Assembly (NCBI GenBank): GCA_958295665.1
Contig: OY282559.1
Coordinates: forward strand, 257,554,245-257,618,244
DNA: 64,000 nucleotides
Direction of reading: 5' to 3'
Source of the DNA: Tipula vernalis
Lineage: Eukaryota; Arthropoda; Insecta; Diptera; Tipulidae
Shown here: piece by piece, positions 1 to 11,656 of the stretch
Numbering within the stretch: the first letter of the stretch is position 1
Layout: each line of letters opens with the position of its first letter
Notes under the pieces: model-generated
Database searches by the model: none
Told to the model about the DNA's origin: nothing
Seen by the model: only the letters and a program-made list of their open reading frames with translations
Translations under genes and position numbers: made by a program

Positions 1-107
1 TATCCTATTGTTTCGAGGGGGGCCGGAAATGTAAGCTTGCCTAGGGATGAGATTGTCCTTAATCCGGCACTGCACGCATGTCGAACTCAAATGTTAAATG
101 TAATACT
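1..107. repeat. 107-bp terminal direct repeat, left copy
   Basis: Bases 1-107 are identical to bases 63894-64000, base for base, in the same orientation. The repeat starts exactly at the first base and ends exactly at the last, as expected if the whole sequence has a period of 63,893 bp (tandem duplication, circle or wrapped contig). It contains no recognisable gene or transposon end; it is a fairly GC-rich patch with a run of G near position 17. Confidence 0.98.
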
Positions 108-2284
108 ACTTTAAATTTTTATTTTTTATACCATAGAGAATTATAAAATATGCATTCTAAATTTTAGTCTAAACAACTAAAAAGCACATTTTCTTAATTT
201 CCATCTGACAAATTTTTATATTTATTTTATCTAAACCCATTACCATTTTCTGTATTTTTTTTTTGTAATATAAAACTTCACATAATTACAACGGGAATTT
301 ATTGTCATAATAACGAAATTGTAGATAAACGGGAAAGTTTTTTGTGTTTTGCTGTTATGTTTTTCACAATAATTATATGGCTAGGTGTGTGTATGTGCTT
401 TTATGTATTCGTATATAACCACTAGAGACACAGGTGTTTTTAATTTAACTGTGTACTAAAAATTACATTTTCTATTTTCACATTGCGACTAATGAAAATA
501 TTAAATAATAAAAAGAAAATTATATAGCAACAACAACAAAATTATCTTTAACCTTAATTAAATTATAAGTTGTGTAGGTTTTTTAACGTGGTATTTTCCT
601 ATTTCGTGCGGTTGTGCCCATCTTTAAAATATGTATGAATATATTGCGGACAATTCGTAATTTTGTAATCTTTTAAAAACATACAAAGTTCTAAATTCTA
701 CTGTATTTTTTGGTATATTCTAATTAATTACTGTTTGACAATTCAAAATACAAAAAACAAAAAAAAAATAAAAAATCATAAACTTTCTTATTTCACAAAT
801 GAATTATAATCACGGTTTGTTGTTTTGACTACGTTGCAATTTTTCTTAAATTTTTTTTACGTTTTCTTTTAATTAAGTTTTATTCATTTCAATTTTCTGT
901 TATGTAATCAAAAAAATACACAGTAAAACAGCAGAAAAACCTGAATAAATCTATCTTTGTACAAAAATTGCACAACAACAAAATAAATGTAAGCTTTAAG
1001 CACGAAGAGTAACTGGGAAATTATAAGATGAATTTCTTACCAGCAGTTGTGTACAATATAGTGTGTGAGGTATATAAGAAAAATGAAGCAAAACAAAAAC
1101 CAATTAAATATTTGTTTATTTAATGTTTTTTGTTCTTGAAGAATTCTCTAAATTATGGGAATTGTAATGGGTTTCCTTCTTAATGTACGAATGTGTGTGT
1201 ATTACGAATGAAAAAAATCAAATGACGAAAACAAAAAGCGTACACAGTAAGTTTGGTCTGTAGGATTAATTATTTTCATTAACGGTTAAAAAAACATTAA
1301 TTAAGTACTGACAGTACTATGTACACCTTACATAGACTAAGAACGTAAACTGTAATTAATTTTAAAGCAAATTTTACTATTGTAGTAAAATGTATTGTTG
1401 AAAAACTCTGCCTTCAACAGCGCTTGCCTTAATTAGTGCAAATTAAAAATAAAACTTGTGTGCTTCTTTTTGATTTGAAATATTATTTAGGGATTTGTAA
1501 AGGGTTAATACAATATTACGATTGGGAATAATTTAATAGAATTTTAATGAAATGTTATTCGATATTGTTCGTGTCCAGAGCATATCTGCAAAAAAAAAAA
1601 AAAAAAAAGCAAACCGAAATATGGATACGGAAAAATAATAGCAACAACAGCACAACAAGACGAAAATAAAAAAGGTTTCAACACATGGGAATAATGCTGT
1701 ATAAGATTTGAAAGAGAGCTTTTACATTTGATTCAGATCTTTTGACCTTTGCGATAAGGTAGTATATTTTTATAGTGCTGCAAAATAACAGATTTTGTAG
1801 TCGGAATAATCTTATCCAGGAAGTTTAATTAAACCATAATAAATAGTTGGCGATACAGGCTAAGACTGACGTGCATATGCGGTCAATAAATTTTATAAAC
1901 TACAATATTTTGACAAAGAAAAGTTTTGCAAAATTGTTTATTCAAGTAATTGGATCCGCATTAGTGACAGATATGTTTACCAAGCATATACAAAAAAAAT
2001 CATTCCAGTAAAAATGGAACCTTATTGGGCCATGATTTTAGATTTTAAAGGCTTGATAATAGTGCTCGTAAATATTTTTGCCAACTTGCGGGTCATTGTT
2101 TGATATTGATCTGAAATTACATATACTAAAAAATATCTTTTATTTTTAATTCCTCATGAATAAAATAAACAAAGGTCTAATATTTTTTTATCCTCAATTC
2201 GACTGCCTATTTTATTTTTTTTTTCATCGCTTACTACCTCATTCGTTTTGTTTTCTTTTCTTTGTCTTTGGTTTTTTTTTATAT
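108..2284. other. AT-rich non-coding stretch
   Basis: I see no supported gene here. The stretch is AT-rich with homopolymer tracts, including an A run near 1591-1608 and T tracts near 2215-2280. The one open frame of note (2156-2371, plus) is phenylalanine- and leucine-rich translation of T tracts. The right edge runs into the 3' end of the decayed gypsy element, whose LTR I could not delimit. Confidence 0.6.
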
Positions 2285-3300
2285 TTTATATTTAAACAGG
2301 GTGATCCATATCTTATACGGCCTTTCCTGACATTACCATTCGCCTCGGATGGTTCTCTCATTTCTTCATAAGATCGGCAGAAGTTGAAGTTCGATTAGGC
2401 CCGTCGTGACTTCCGACTTTCCCAACATCGTACCTTTCGTTTGTTTTTACCTTAATGACTCGGTAGGGTCCTTAAGACCTGAGCCAAATTGGGTACGTTT
2501 GATTGCGACGAAATCTCCTTCTTCATATACGACTGGTTTCTTCTTATTTTTGTTATATGTTTTTTGATTTTCGTCCTGTATCTTCAAGATTTGTTCCTTA
2601 GCTAATGCTCTTACATGGTTTCGCTGTCCTACAAAATTTGAATATCTCTCTTCTCCCAATAATTTCGTTATTTCAATATCTTCCCCATTAAAACTTCAAA
2701 TGAAGAGTATTCAACGCTTCGATGGTAAGTACTATTCAAACACTTCTGTACATTACTGACATGTTTATACCATTTCTCGGGCGCGTCTATGGTTAGTTTG
2801 GTTAACACATTAATAATCGTCTTATGAATATTTTCAACTTGGCCATTACTTCTAGGGACTCCAGTAGTTATTAAATGTAGCTCTATGTTTTCGTCTGTAC
2901 AATAGGTTGTAAATTCGCAAGAAGTAAAACAAGATCCTTTGTCACTTAATATTCTTTCGGGGTTACCAAAATCATTTTGTTGAAATTTCATTTTCTCTAT
3001 GGCTTCTTTGGATGTACACGATTTCTTCGGATATAACCAAGCAAACCTAGAAAATGTATCAATCACACTGTCAATCACAATTGTTTTCCAGTTGTCGTCA
3101 TCGGTCCTAAATAATCTACATGATATGTTATTCATGGTACGTCTCCCTTATCTATCGAATGTAGAAAACATTCTTTCTTATTTACCTTTCTATTCACTAA
3201 AATACATTTCACACAATTTTTTATGCAACTGTCAATCTTTTCGAACAGCTTCGGTATACAAAATTCTTTGTTAATCACATCCATCATTTATCGAGCAGCA
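2285..3300 (-). pseudogene. Integrase of the decayed gypsy element
   Basis: Pieces of integrase follow in order. At 3160-3300 a frame-shifted HHCC zinc finger can be read (HENGHFAAR followed by CIKNCVKC). At 2668-3135 the catalytic core has IDSVIDTFSRFAWLYPKK, ILSDKGSCF and SNGQVENIHK, giving D, D and E. At 2447-2659 and down to 2285 the C-terminal domain continues (VYEEGDFVAIKRTQFGS; GPYRVIKV; NERYDVGKVG). Integrase inserts the cDNA copy into chromosomes. At least two frame breaks separate the three parts, so no complete protein is made. Confidence 0.85.
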
Positions 3301-3312
3301 AAATGGCCATTC

Positions 3313-4137
3313 TCATGTAATTTCATTCTGCATTATTTCCGGTATAACTAATAAATCGATCCCATCAAAATTTCTGTAAAGTATACCACCTTTCATCAAA
3401 AAATGCTTATAATTTGGACTTTGTTTCAACACTTCCGTAAGAGTCTTGATATTGTCGTCATCCGTTTGAGCTTTCTTTATCTTTGCTATAATCGATTCCT
3501 CTATCATCATCACTGCATGATTACGGCTCAGAGCATCCACATGACTCATTTTATTTCCACTGCGATGTTCAATCTCATAAGTATACTCCTCGAGTAATAA
3601 TGCCCAACGACCGACTCTAGTTACTAAGTCCTTCTTATTCATTGTCATCTTAAAAGCTTTGCAATCTGTAACGATTACAAACTTAATTCCCAATAAATAA
3701 ACTCGAAATTTTTTAACAGCCTCTGTTATCGCCAGGACCTCCAACTCGTACGAGTGATAATTTTCTTCCGCCGGCGACGTCTTACGGCTCATATAATAAA
3801 CCGGGTGAAATTTATTATCATCCCTTGATTTCTGCATCAATATCGCAGCATAAGCATATTTACTGGCATCCGTATGTAGTTGAGTTTCCGCATCTTGTTT
3901 ATATAAATTCAACACTGGACCTTGACATAATTCTTTTTTTAGCGTTTCAAAAACAAACTTTTGTTCTGGACCAAACACAAATGCTACATATTTTTTTAAC
4001 AATTCACTCAACGGCCGTGCTTTAATGGAATATTCGGGAATAAACTTCCTCATGTAACCCGTCAATCCTACTAAGAAACTCTGAATCTGTTTACTAGTTC
4101 GCGCCTCTGGGAAATGTTCAACAGCTTTCGCTTTCAT
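3313..4137 (-). pseudogene. RT tail and RNase H of the decayed gypsy element
   Basis: The 274-codon frame begins just after the LINE insertion point with the RT tail (FLVGLTGYMRKFIPEYS) and moves into a gypsy-type RNase H. HTDASKYAYAAIL holds the first catalytic aspartate, YHSYELEVLAI the glutamate, and VIVTDCKAFK the second aspartate. It ends with HVDALSRN, the usual RNase H to integrase linker. RNase H removes the RNA strand during reverse transcription. This is the best-preserved stretch of the element, with one uninterrupted frame. Confidence 0.88.
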
Positions 4138-4149
4138 ATTTGATGGCTT

Positions 4150-4835
4150 ACAGACGATTCGAATATATTCCGATTACCATAAATCGGGAAATAATACCGC
4201 ATGCGAACACAGTTACATAAGTATCTCGACATGACCATGAAGGCTAAACTACGATGGTGAAGAATTAAGATTTAAATAAGGAAAATGTATTGGCTGATGG
4301 GAAGGAATTCTTCTTTATCAACATACAACAAACTTCTACTTTATAAGCAAATATTGAAACCGATTTGGACTTATGGTATTCTTTGGGGGTTGTACCAAAC
4401 AGAGCAACGTAAATATCACCCAAAGATTTCAGAATATGGTATTAAGGAACATCGTTGATGCACCTTGGTATGTCAGGACAATGGCCTTCATAGGGACCTT
4501 AAAATTAACCTCATCTGAAGAAAGGCTCCGCTAACATGTGAACATTGAGGCAACTCAGCTCCTAACCATCAAGAATTTAGTACGCAGACTTAAAAGAACC
4601 AAACCTTTTGGGCTGGTGTGATTGTCAGTTTAAGCAGCATTGTGCTGATCTAAAATCCACTACAAAGATGTGGTTTACTTCAATTTACCAAACACTATGG
4701 AACACCAATGGGAAGAAGCCATAGATTAATTTAAGTTAGTAAATTAAGTCAGAAACCAATTGCTCATTAGTCCAGGAGACTAGATTGTAATTACATAAAA
4801 TAAATAAATAAAATTTATTTTAAATAAAAAAAAAA
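4150..4835 (+). mobile_element. 5'-truncated Jockey-type LINE fragment inserted in gypsy
   Basis: The plus strand encodes the C-terminal part of a Jockey-clade ORF2 (KMYWLMGRNSSLS, LYKQILKPIWTYGI), with several stops, and ends in a short A tail at 4826-4836. It resembles the C-terminal part of the Jockey copy at 16776-19033. Fourteen-base direct repeats flank it (ATATTTGATGGCTT at 4136-4149 and ATATTTGACGGCTT at 4836-4849), one mismatch apart, marking target-primed insertion into the gypsy RT. Removing it rejoins the gypsy frame around GKIKPSN. Confidence 0.88.
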
Positions 4836-4862
4836 ATATTTGACGGCTTGATTTTACCATTC

Positions 4863-5602
4863 TCAATTATGTAACCCAAATATGTACTCTACTGACGAAA
4901 CCATGAATTGACATTTCCTCCAATTTATTCCCAATCCAAACTCTTCGGCACGCTTTATAATTTTTCTCAACTTCAGCTCAGCTCCACTATAGGTAGCGGC
5001 TAAAATTATAATATCGTCCATATATAATACAATATCCCCACTTTCTAGAAACGGTCGAAAAATATAAACAACATATCTTCTTAATTCATCTCTTCGTAAG
5101 GATATTAATGCCCTAGTGCGCCCCAAGTCCAGCTTTGGCCAAACTTGTCTTGCAACTCTACAGGTGAGGGCGTTAGACCACCTTTCCCCCGCTGAGGATA
5201 GCGCCTGCTTCCCAAGTGCTTGTCTCCACCATCACGTAACCATTCTTTAATTTGCTTTGAAACTATTTCTTTTTCCAGCGGAGCCAATCTTCTAGGATGT
5301 TGGTATATAGGAATATCGTCTTTTACTATAATTTTTGCTTTTATCTCTGTCTCATCAATTTTTTTAGAGTTATAGTTTCGTTTAATCTCCTCCACGACTT
5401 CGGCATATTTTGGATGCGCTTGTAGGGCATCTGTTTCATTTATCTCAATCGTCATCAACCATTTCGATTCTTTCTCATCGTCAATGCCTTCGATTTGTTT
5501 TTTGACAATTTCGTCCTTACCTATTGAAATTGTTACTCCACTTTGATTATGACGAACATCTGCACCTTCTAGTAATAAGTTATTTCCGACAATCATCTCC
5601 AA
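4863..5602 (-). pseudogene. Reverse transcriptase of the decayed gypsy element, internally deleted
   Basis: The frame 5105-5602 gives the connection region before the RT (DDIPIYQHPRRLAPLEKEIV, the typical lead-in with arginine-rich RRLAP). It then jumps to unrelated residues, and 4863-5126 resumes with LYMDDIIILAAT, carrying the catalytic YMDD box, followed by the thumb segment INWRKCQF. The fingers and palm segment with the first catalytic aspartate and the FGL motif is missing, so roughly 100 residues have been lost. The RT is therefore inactive. The domain continues on the other side of the LINE insertion at 4150-4835. Confidence 0.85.
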
Positions 5603-5629
5603 ACTTATATTCCTCTCACCAAAAACATA

Positions 5630-5944
5630 TCATTCAAGTTTAAATTGATTATTGACAATTTTTATTGCAGCTTCAAACTTTCCAAAACCCAACACTGCTA
5701 ATTTATCATCTTCTAGTGTTGGCGATCCTAGTTTTTTATATAAATCTTCTCTAACTATTGTTATATCGCTTCCCATGTCGATAAGTGCATTCACAGTTTT
5801 ATTCAAAATCATAACGTCTTTATATACATTGGTCTTTCTAATAACCATTGTCTGCGCTTTCTTATATTTAATGCTTATTGCTTTATCTGGACCGTGTGAC
5901 GCTATATGCCCTACACCTTTACATTTGAAACAGGTCGGTCCCAA
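5630..5944 (-). pseudogene. Retropepsin-like protease segment of the decayed gypsy element
   Basis: Downstream of the zinc knuckles the same frame reads VNALIDMGSDITIVRE, the position where a retroviral-type aspartic protease carries D-T/S-G. Here the triad is D-M-G, so the threonine next to the catalytic aspartate has been replaced. The flanking sequence (ILIDxG, then the glycine-rich LGFGKFEA turn) fits the retropepsin fold. The protease would process Gag-Pol. The frame ends at 5630 and the RT frame starts separately at 5602, showing a break between the domains. Confidence 0.75.
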
Positions 5945-6613
5945 ACTTTTACTTGGACAACTTTTAGATTCGTGATCCTCATGACCACAATTAAAACATC
6001 TTCGGCTGCTATTACTGGTTCCAGGCTTTGTAATATCCTGTTTTTCTCAAATTGCCTAACTTTACTACTACTTTTGTAATTTGTTATAGATTTGGTAGCT
6101 TTTACTTAACCGTTTTCATAAATTTTTAACTTCTCCCTTAATTTGTCTAACGTCATACAACCATATAAGATTACTTTGTTGAATTCTAAATCTCTTATCT
6201 TTTTACAGCCCCCATTTTGGCAATTTCACGCATTTTCAAAATATATTGTTCGCCACTTTCGTCATTAGTTTTAAATCGGGTACTTAGCTGATGATGAACT
6301 TGTGCACTGGTGTTCTTAACCTTAAAATGTTTAATCAACAACGCCTGTAACTCGTCCCACGTTTTAATAAAATCGCTACTATCCAACAGCAACTTTGCAT
6401 ATCATTAAATGAAAATGCTCGCTTCGGCTTCGCCTTTTCCAAAACTTCTACTTGCAGTTTCAACTTCTCAAGCTCACTGTCTACGTATTGATCCTCAGTA
6501 TCTTTGGCTTGTTCGTAAATTGCAGCTAGTAATCTACCACGTAGCACATCAGGTTTTCCCTCCGTCGATAAACCTCACGCAAGTAACTCGGCTTTTACTT
6601 TTTTAACATTCAT
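5905..6613 (-). pseudogene. gag of the decayed gypsy element (SAP-like start, two CCHC knuckles)
   Basis: The gag reading frame starts with ATG at 6613 (MNVKKVKAELLA) and meets a TGA within 13 codons, apparently a former arginine codon. Translation continues past it as GLSTEGKPDVLRGRLLAAIY, which has the look of a SAP nucleic-acid-binding motif used at the front of some gypsy Gag proteins. Further frames (6335-6547, 6195-6392) hold capsid-like sequence. At 5905-6003 two zinc knuckles follow: CFNCGHEDHESKSC and CFKCKGVGHIASH, the second with its last cysteine position replaced by histidine. Gag packages element RNA. Stops and shifts make this copy non-functional. Confidence 0.85.
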
Positions 6614-6897
6614 CTCGACTTTTATTAATTTAAACACTTGGCGGCAGAATAAGTATGAAAATTAAAGTCTCAGCTTTCAGCTTCAATAATTAATACAATA
6701 TGCGTATTTTTAATAATAACATCAATTATTATTCGGCACAAAATCACTTCAAAAAATGTCTAATATTTCTTAGAATTCAATGTAAAAATATTCGGTCATT
6801 CTTTAACACGTTTTCAATGTTCTTTGTTTGTGCATATCAAAACAAATACACTCATACTAAATTTTAACGGCACTCCTTTTTTTTTTTTTTTTTTTTT
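6614..6897. other. Untranslated gypsy leader / junction with poly-T tract
   Basis: This is the upstream flank of the gypsy gag on the minus strand; the leader and 5' LTR should lie here but I could not mark their ends. An uninterrupted T tract at about 6879-6896 sits directly before the LINE fragment that follows. It may be the A tail of a minus-strand insertion or a simple homopolymer. Confidence 0.4.
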
Positions 6898-7777
6898 AAA
6901 TGCGCTTACCATCGTTACGAAATGGTCCAAGACAGAGCTGGTACTCTTCACTAAGAAATACAAAATCTCGGTAATTGTCCCTCCTACCTTAAATTGCAAG
7001 AGACTTGCTTTTACTGATAGAGCTAGATATCTGGGCATTATCTTGGACAGTAAGCTTAGTTGGAAGCCCAACATGTTGGAGAGAATAAACAAAGCTACTA
7101 TAGCTTTGTACTCCTGTAGGAACGCCATTGGTCATAGATGGGGTCTGAATCCGGAGCTGGTACACTGGATCTGCACCGCTATAGTGAGACCTGTACTCAT
7201 ATACGGGGTGGGTGTTTGGTGGCCAGCTCTGGATAAGGTAACTTATAAAAGTAAGATTGAGAGAGTGCAAAGAACGGCCTGTATGCTTGTTAGCGGGGCA
7301 TTGAGGTCGATACCGACAAGTGCCTTAGAGGTTATGTTGCACCTTCTTCCGGTCGACATTTTTGGCAAACATATGGCGGCAAATACGGCTGTACGACTTC
7401 CAGCCGTCTCTCAGTGGAGGTGTCTTAGTATAGGACACTCTACTATTGTTAGATCGTTGAAGGATGAGCTGGCGAATCTTGACTACATTAAACCTACTCT
7501 ACGCTTCGAGAAGCGAGAGAAACGATTTCGGACCTCCTTCCCTTCAAGGGAATCCTGGAGGGATAGACCGTTATCGGAAACCGAAGCGTTGCAATTCTTC
7601 ACAGATGGCTCCAAGCTAGACGGCGAAGTAGGAGCTGGAGTATTCTGTGCGAAATTAAATGTAAACATTTCTATTCGTCTCCCTGATTACTGCAGCGTAT
7701 ACCAAGCTGAAGTCGTAGCGATTAAAGAGGTCATGACGTGGTTGAAGCGTAATAAAAGGGAATTTCCCTTATTCTAG
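6898..7777 (+). pseudogene. I-group LINE ORF2 fragment with partial RNase H
   Basis: A frame open for about 290 codons encodes the region after the RT active site of a non-LTR retrotransposon. It includes the thumb signature KTELVLFTKKYKI, YLGIILDSKLSWKPN and RPVLIYGVGVWWPAL. Then comes the start of an RNase H domain, FTDGSKLDGEVGAGVF and YQAEVVAIKEV, giving the first aspartate and the glutamate. The frame ends at a TAG at 7777 before the last RNase H aspartates, and the RT catalytic core is missing on the left. LINEs with RNase H belong to the I/LOA-type clades. This is a two-ended fragment, not a functional element. Confidence 0.85.
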
Positions 7778-8454
7778 ATAACGTACGATGCTATTTATTT
7801 AATTAGTATAATATTTCAATCTATATAAATATTTAACGAAATAGCAACATTAATATAAATTACAATTAAATGCCAATAAAGTGATTGGTTTTAGCAGAAG
7901 ATATTTTTGGATATTTTAGAATAAAAATTTTAACTATGTATTCAAAAATTTAATTGAGGGGTTGAAAAATCCTCTCCAAAGAAATAGATGAAAGCGTTAA
8001 AAAATTGATAATAAAAGCATTGCAACGACAAGAAACTTATCAAAATAAATCCCTACAATATGTAATATCAAACGGTAGCATCAGTTTCATAAAAAGAAAT
8101 TTATTTGAAACCGGATCAACAAAAATAAGCAACGTTGTAGACGCCCACGACTTTATCTAAGCCGACTGAGCGGTAATTTGCACGAGTAGCAAAATCAGCT
8201 CCAGTGATTAATCCCGGACGTCGTCCAAATATTTATGTCTGATAGTGTACATATTCAAATGATTTCCTTCACTTTAGTCATTTTCGCAACTCAAAAATAA
8301 AACTTATAAAATATTAGACTACCTAAATAAAAATCCAATTATCATCATTCATCTATTGAAGAGATCTCCGCCACCAAAATCCTGCACCTAATCAATAATT
8401 CAGAAATTTGATCTCTTAATCTTAATTGATAAATAAATACAAATATATCCAAAA
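7778..8454. other. Non-coding AT-rich stretch
   Basis: No frame, repeat or element boundary could be supported here. The right end may belong to the long repeat that becomes recognisable from about 8455. Confidence 0.5.
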
Positions 8455-11070
8455 TTTTAACTCAGTTCACGGACCTCATTCCCTGCCAAATCAAGCATGC
8501 AAAGTAAATAAAACAATAAATAAATGCAATGAAAATGAACCCTTACTTTCTTAAAAATGTATCGATGTGTCATTTACGTAATTATGACGATTGTGTGTAC
8601 ATCCCACCATCTAAATTTCAATAAATCCATTAAGACAACCATTCAACTCAAAAACATTTAGCCTTCCAAAATGATTTAACATAATTCCACTTTTTCACAT
8701 AAATGAACTCATCATTTTGTGTTAAAAATCAAATCTTAACTTAATTTAAACTAACATTTCTAAATTCGCATTTTATTTATCTATTTATTTATTTATTTAG
8801 ACAATTTATAATTTATAATATTAATTAAATTAATTAGAAAACAATTTGATTCAGTATGTAATACCCTGTAAAAAATTTATTAATCCTACCTAAATACCGT
8901 TCAAATGAATTTTTTTTTTTAAGATAGCTCCCAATTCTAATTCGAGTCAAACCAATTTGTTCAGGATCTTCACCTAAAAAGAAAAATTTGTAAATATTTT
9001 GAATGATAATTTCATAAAATATGTAACAACTTATCTTGGTGTTGCACAGCAATTATATTTATTCACTATATTTATGTTGTATAATTCTGAAATCAATTTA
9101 AATTATTGCTGTTAATTTATTGTATTGCATATATATATTATAACTTATTTATTTTATAATTTAAAAGCGAAAACTTACCCGGTATTATCATTTCAGCTGA
9201 TTTTCACATAAATAATTTGTTTACAAATTAGCTTTTGACATTTGTTCAATTGTTAGAAATTTATTCTATGTTTTTTAAAAAAGTGTTATAAAGATCGATC
9301 ACTGCCATCTATCATTAAACATTTAATTATCTAACGTCTAATAGATAGTGCTGGTGTAGAATATACTATTTTTGTACGTACTATTTTGAAATGATATTGC
9401 CGCCCTTTTTAGTAAATTCGCGCTTTTTCAATTTTTTTATAACGCTTAATCATTATTTTCTCGTTCACTTTGATTTGGAACATTGAGCTGTGTGCACCAA
9501 GAGATCGAATAAAGCAAAAAAAAATATTAAAAGGAAAAAGTTGTTTGTGCTAATAAAATTATAAATTTAATAAAACAAGTGTTTTCATATTTGTGGTAAA
9601 GAAAGAGATTTTATTGAACGTTTTTTATTGCTACACAATTCGATTATACAAAGTATACAAATCCTATTTGAGTCGAATATACAAAATCTCATTGTGTTCA
9701 AATAATTCACGATGTCAATAACAGTTGTATCCTGTTGAGAAATTTACAACAACAATTGCACGTGACAGGAATTAAATAATTCGAACAAAAAATTTGAATT
9801 ATTTAATTTGAGCTCGAAACAAATAAAATTCGTAACTGGTTGAATGAAAAACAGAAGAAATACCAACATAGAATTTAAAAATTAGATCGAAAAAATATTT
9901 CGCGGCTTATTCTGTTAAGAAAAAAATAACTCCAAAATAATTCGAATTAATTTTTTCCCAACAAAATACAGCTAATATCACAGTTGTTTCCGAATACACA
10001 AAAACACAAAGAGATTAACAACACCTGCATTCAAGTAACAAAATCTTATATACTAAAACCACCAACACACATTGACGGTAAATATTTCCTACCATCTTTC
10101 ATGTGCGTATCAGTAGACCTTATAGTACATATAAACACCTAAACTATGTATCAATATAATACAGTAAAATATTGTGACAACTGTATCAACAGCAACGCAA
10201 AAAAAAATCTCTTTTTGTTGTTGTTTGTGCATTATAATACACAAACCAACAAAATATATTACATTTCCTTAACAGAATCCGTGTAAAGAGCGAACAAGCT
10301 GCTGTACAACCATATTGTTGATCCTGCCATATATAAATCAAGTTGTATGCATGTATTAATTAGTGCCCATTCTACACAGTAGTAAAATACTTGTGACAGC
10401 TGTATCAAATCCAACGTAAAGATTCTCTTTCTCGTTGTTGTTTGTATTTAATAATACAGAAACCAACAAAACCACGCACACTTCCTTCACAAAAACGTGC
10501 AAAGAGAAAACGACACAGCTAGACAGTACACAAACATATTTATGGCCCTTTTATATACCAAATTATAAGTATATATTAGTGTCGATTGTAAAATGTACAC
10601 AAAATCACACATAAGAATACAAATAAATGTGCGTAAAAATAAAATCTAATACCAATTTTATTGCGACTTATTTTATATAAATTAATATTTATTTCAACAC
10701 TATCTAAATATTAGATTTTAGTAATTAAAAATTGAAATTTGATTTTTATTACAATCCACAAAACATCAAATCCTGCACTTTTAATTTTTCTATCTACAAA
10801 AATAAAAAACATTGCCTGACAAATGCATCCCGGTGGATTGCATTTTCCAAAATTACACTTTAGTTTAATTATTTTCACTACACTTGGATTATTATTACAC
10901 TAAAATTAATTTAATTAGAATTTAATTTAAAATTAATCTGTATACTATATACTTATGTATATAAAGTTTATACATAAGAAACAAAAAATAAAAAGAAAAT
11001 AAAATTAAATTTTTGAAGAGGATAGAAAAAACACGTCTATCCTCTTCGACGAACTGTCGCCCACCTCCAG
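8455..11070. repeat. Long dispersed repeat, copy 1
   Basis: This stretch is collinear with 59230-62425 in the same orientation, with many short conserved blocks in the same order. Shared blocks include TTTGAGTCGAAT (9669-9680), CTAAAACCACCAACACA, a run around GGATCCGCGTAAAGAGCG / GAATCCGTGTAAAGAGCG (near 10277), and a 40-base block centred on ATGCATCCCGGTGGATTGCA (10823-10842). Both copies end with the same hairpin and GACGAAC. Similarity is patchy, so the copies are old. I could not name the family: it has no long ORF, no recognised LTR and no terminal inverted repeat. Confidence 0.75.
11015..11047. other. Conserved 11-bp stem hairpin at end of long repeat (copy 1)
   Basis: GAAGAGGATAG (11015-11025) pairs perfectly with CTATCCTCTTC (11037-11047) across an 11-base loop. 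The same hairpin, with an identical loop and one stem change, ends the other repeat copy at 62373-62405. Its terminal position recalls the hairpin near a Helitron 3' end, but no CTRR end follows at the expected spacing. Confidence 0.8.
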
Positions 11071-11074
11071 AAAT

Positions 11075-11537
11075 ATTTGCTTGGGAAGCTTATGGTAAAA
11101 TATTCTCGAAGTGGAAAAATTATTAAAGGACAAGAGAAACAAATCATTCGAAGCCGATATGAAAAGATGTAAATATATGTATTTAAATAATCACTGAATA
11201 TATTAAAAATAATCCAACATGTATTTATGCTTCTTATCTTCCACGATTTCCAGTAAGGCTTATTAATTTTATTCAAAGATTCAGTTTTATTAAATCATAA
11301 TTTGTATACTCCTTCGAATATAACTTACAAACTTAAATCGTTTGCTTGCTGTTCGTTAAACAACCTTGACATGTTACCTGACCGCAAATTAAAATTTTGT
11401 ACAAGGTAATTCCGCTGCCGCTAGATAGTAAACATTTTACAGCAATCCGAGTAACAATCTTCGCCTGTTTCCCTTTACCTTCCACAAATTGATTTTTCCA
11501 CTTCGAGAATATTTTACCATAAGCTTCCCAAGCAAAT
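11075..11537. repeat. 46-bp perfect inverted repeat around an exon fragment
   Basis: Bases 11075-11120 are the exact reverse complement of 11492-11537. The right arm lies inside the exon at 11333-11585 and encodes residues around FAWEAYGKIFSKWKN; the left arm is a detached, inverted copy directly beside the end of the long repeat. About 370 bases separate the arms. Confidence 0.95.
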
Positions 11538-11585
11538 AGTTCTGCTTTAGAATATTTTTCCATGTCTCCAGTACACAACTCAACT
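11333..11585 (-). CDS. Exon-like frame of an unidentified gene
   Basis: The minus strand has a good splice acceptor (TTTTATTATTTTAG) at 11586, after which the frame is open for about 84 codons to a TAA at 11333. The translation reads VELCTGDMEKYSKAELFAWE near the start, a lysine-rich middle, and a cysteine-containing tail (ICGQVTCQGC). I do not recognise the family. It lies in the same strand and order as two other exon-like frames upstream (12039-12173 and 12646-12898) and could be the last exon of one gene or a fragment carried by a mobile element. Normal residue composition and the acceptor favour real or recently real coding. Confidence 0.45.
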
Positions 11586-11656
11586 CTAAAATAATAAAAT
11601 TAATTTATTTATTTAATTCTAAACTTAGTGAACAAAAATTATTTACTCTTCAGGGG

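Larger units (their letters stand above)
2285..6613 (-). mobile_element. Decayed Ty3/gypsy LTR retrotransposon
   Basis: Reading the minus strand from 6613 down to about 2285 gives the canonical order gag, zinc knuckles, aspartic protease, reverse transcriptase, RNase H and integrase, with many frameshifts and stops and a large deletion in the RT. A Jockey-type LINE fragment (4150-4835) sits inside. The gag begins with a SAP-like DNA-binding segment and has two CCHC knuckles, unlike the intact errantivirus at 20.5-27.9 kb, so this is a different gypsy lineage. I found no LTR pair. It is dead as a mobile element. Confidence 0.9.

Noticed and set aside
11015..11070. Helitron 3' end at the conserved hairpin
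   Set aside because: The hairpin is present, but no CTRR follows at 10-12 bases and no AT target or TC start was found for either copy.
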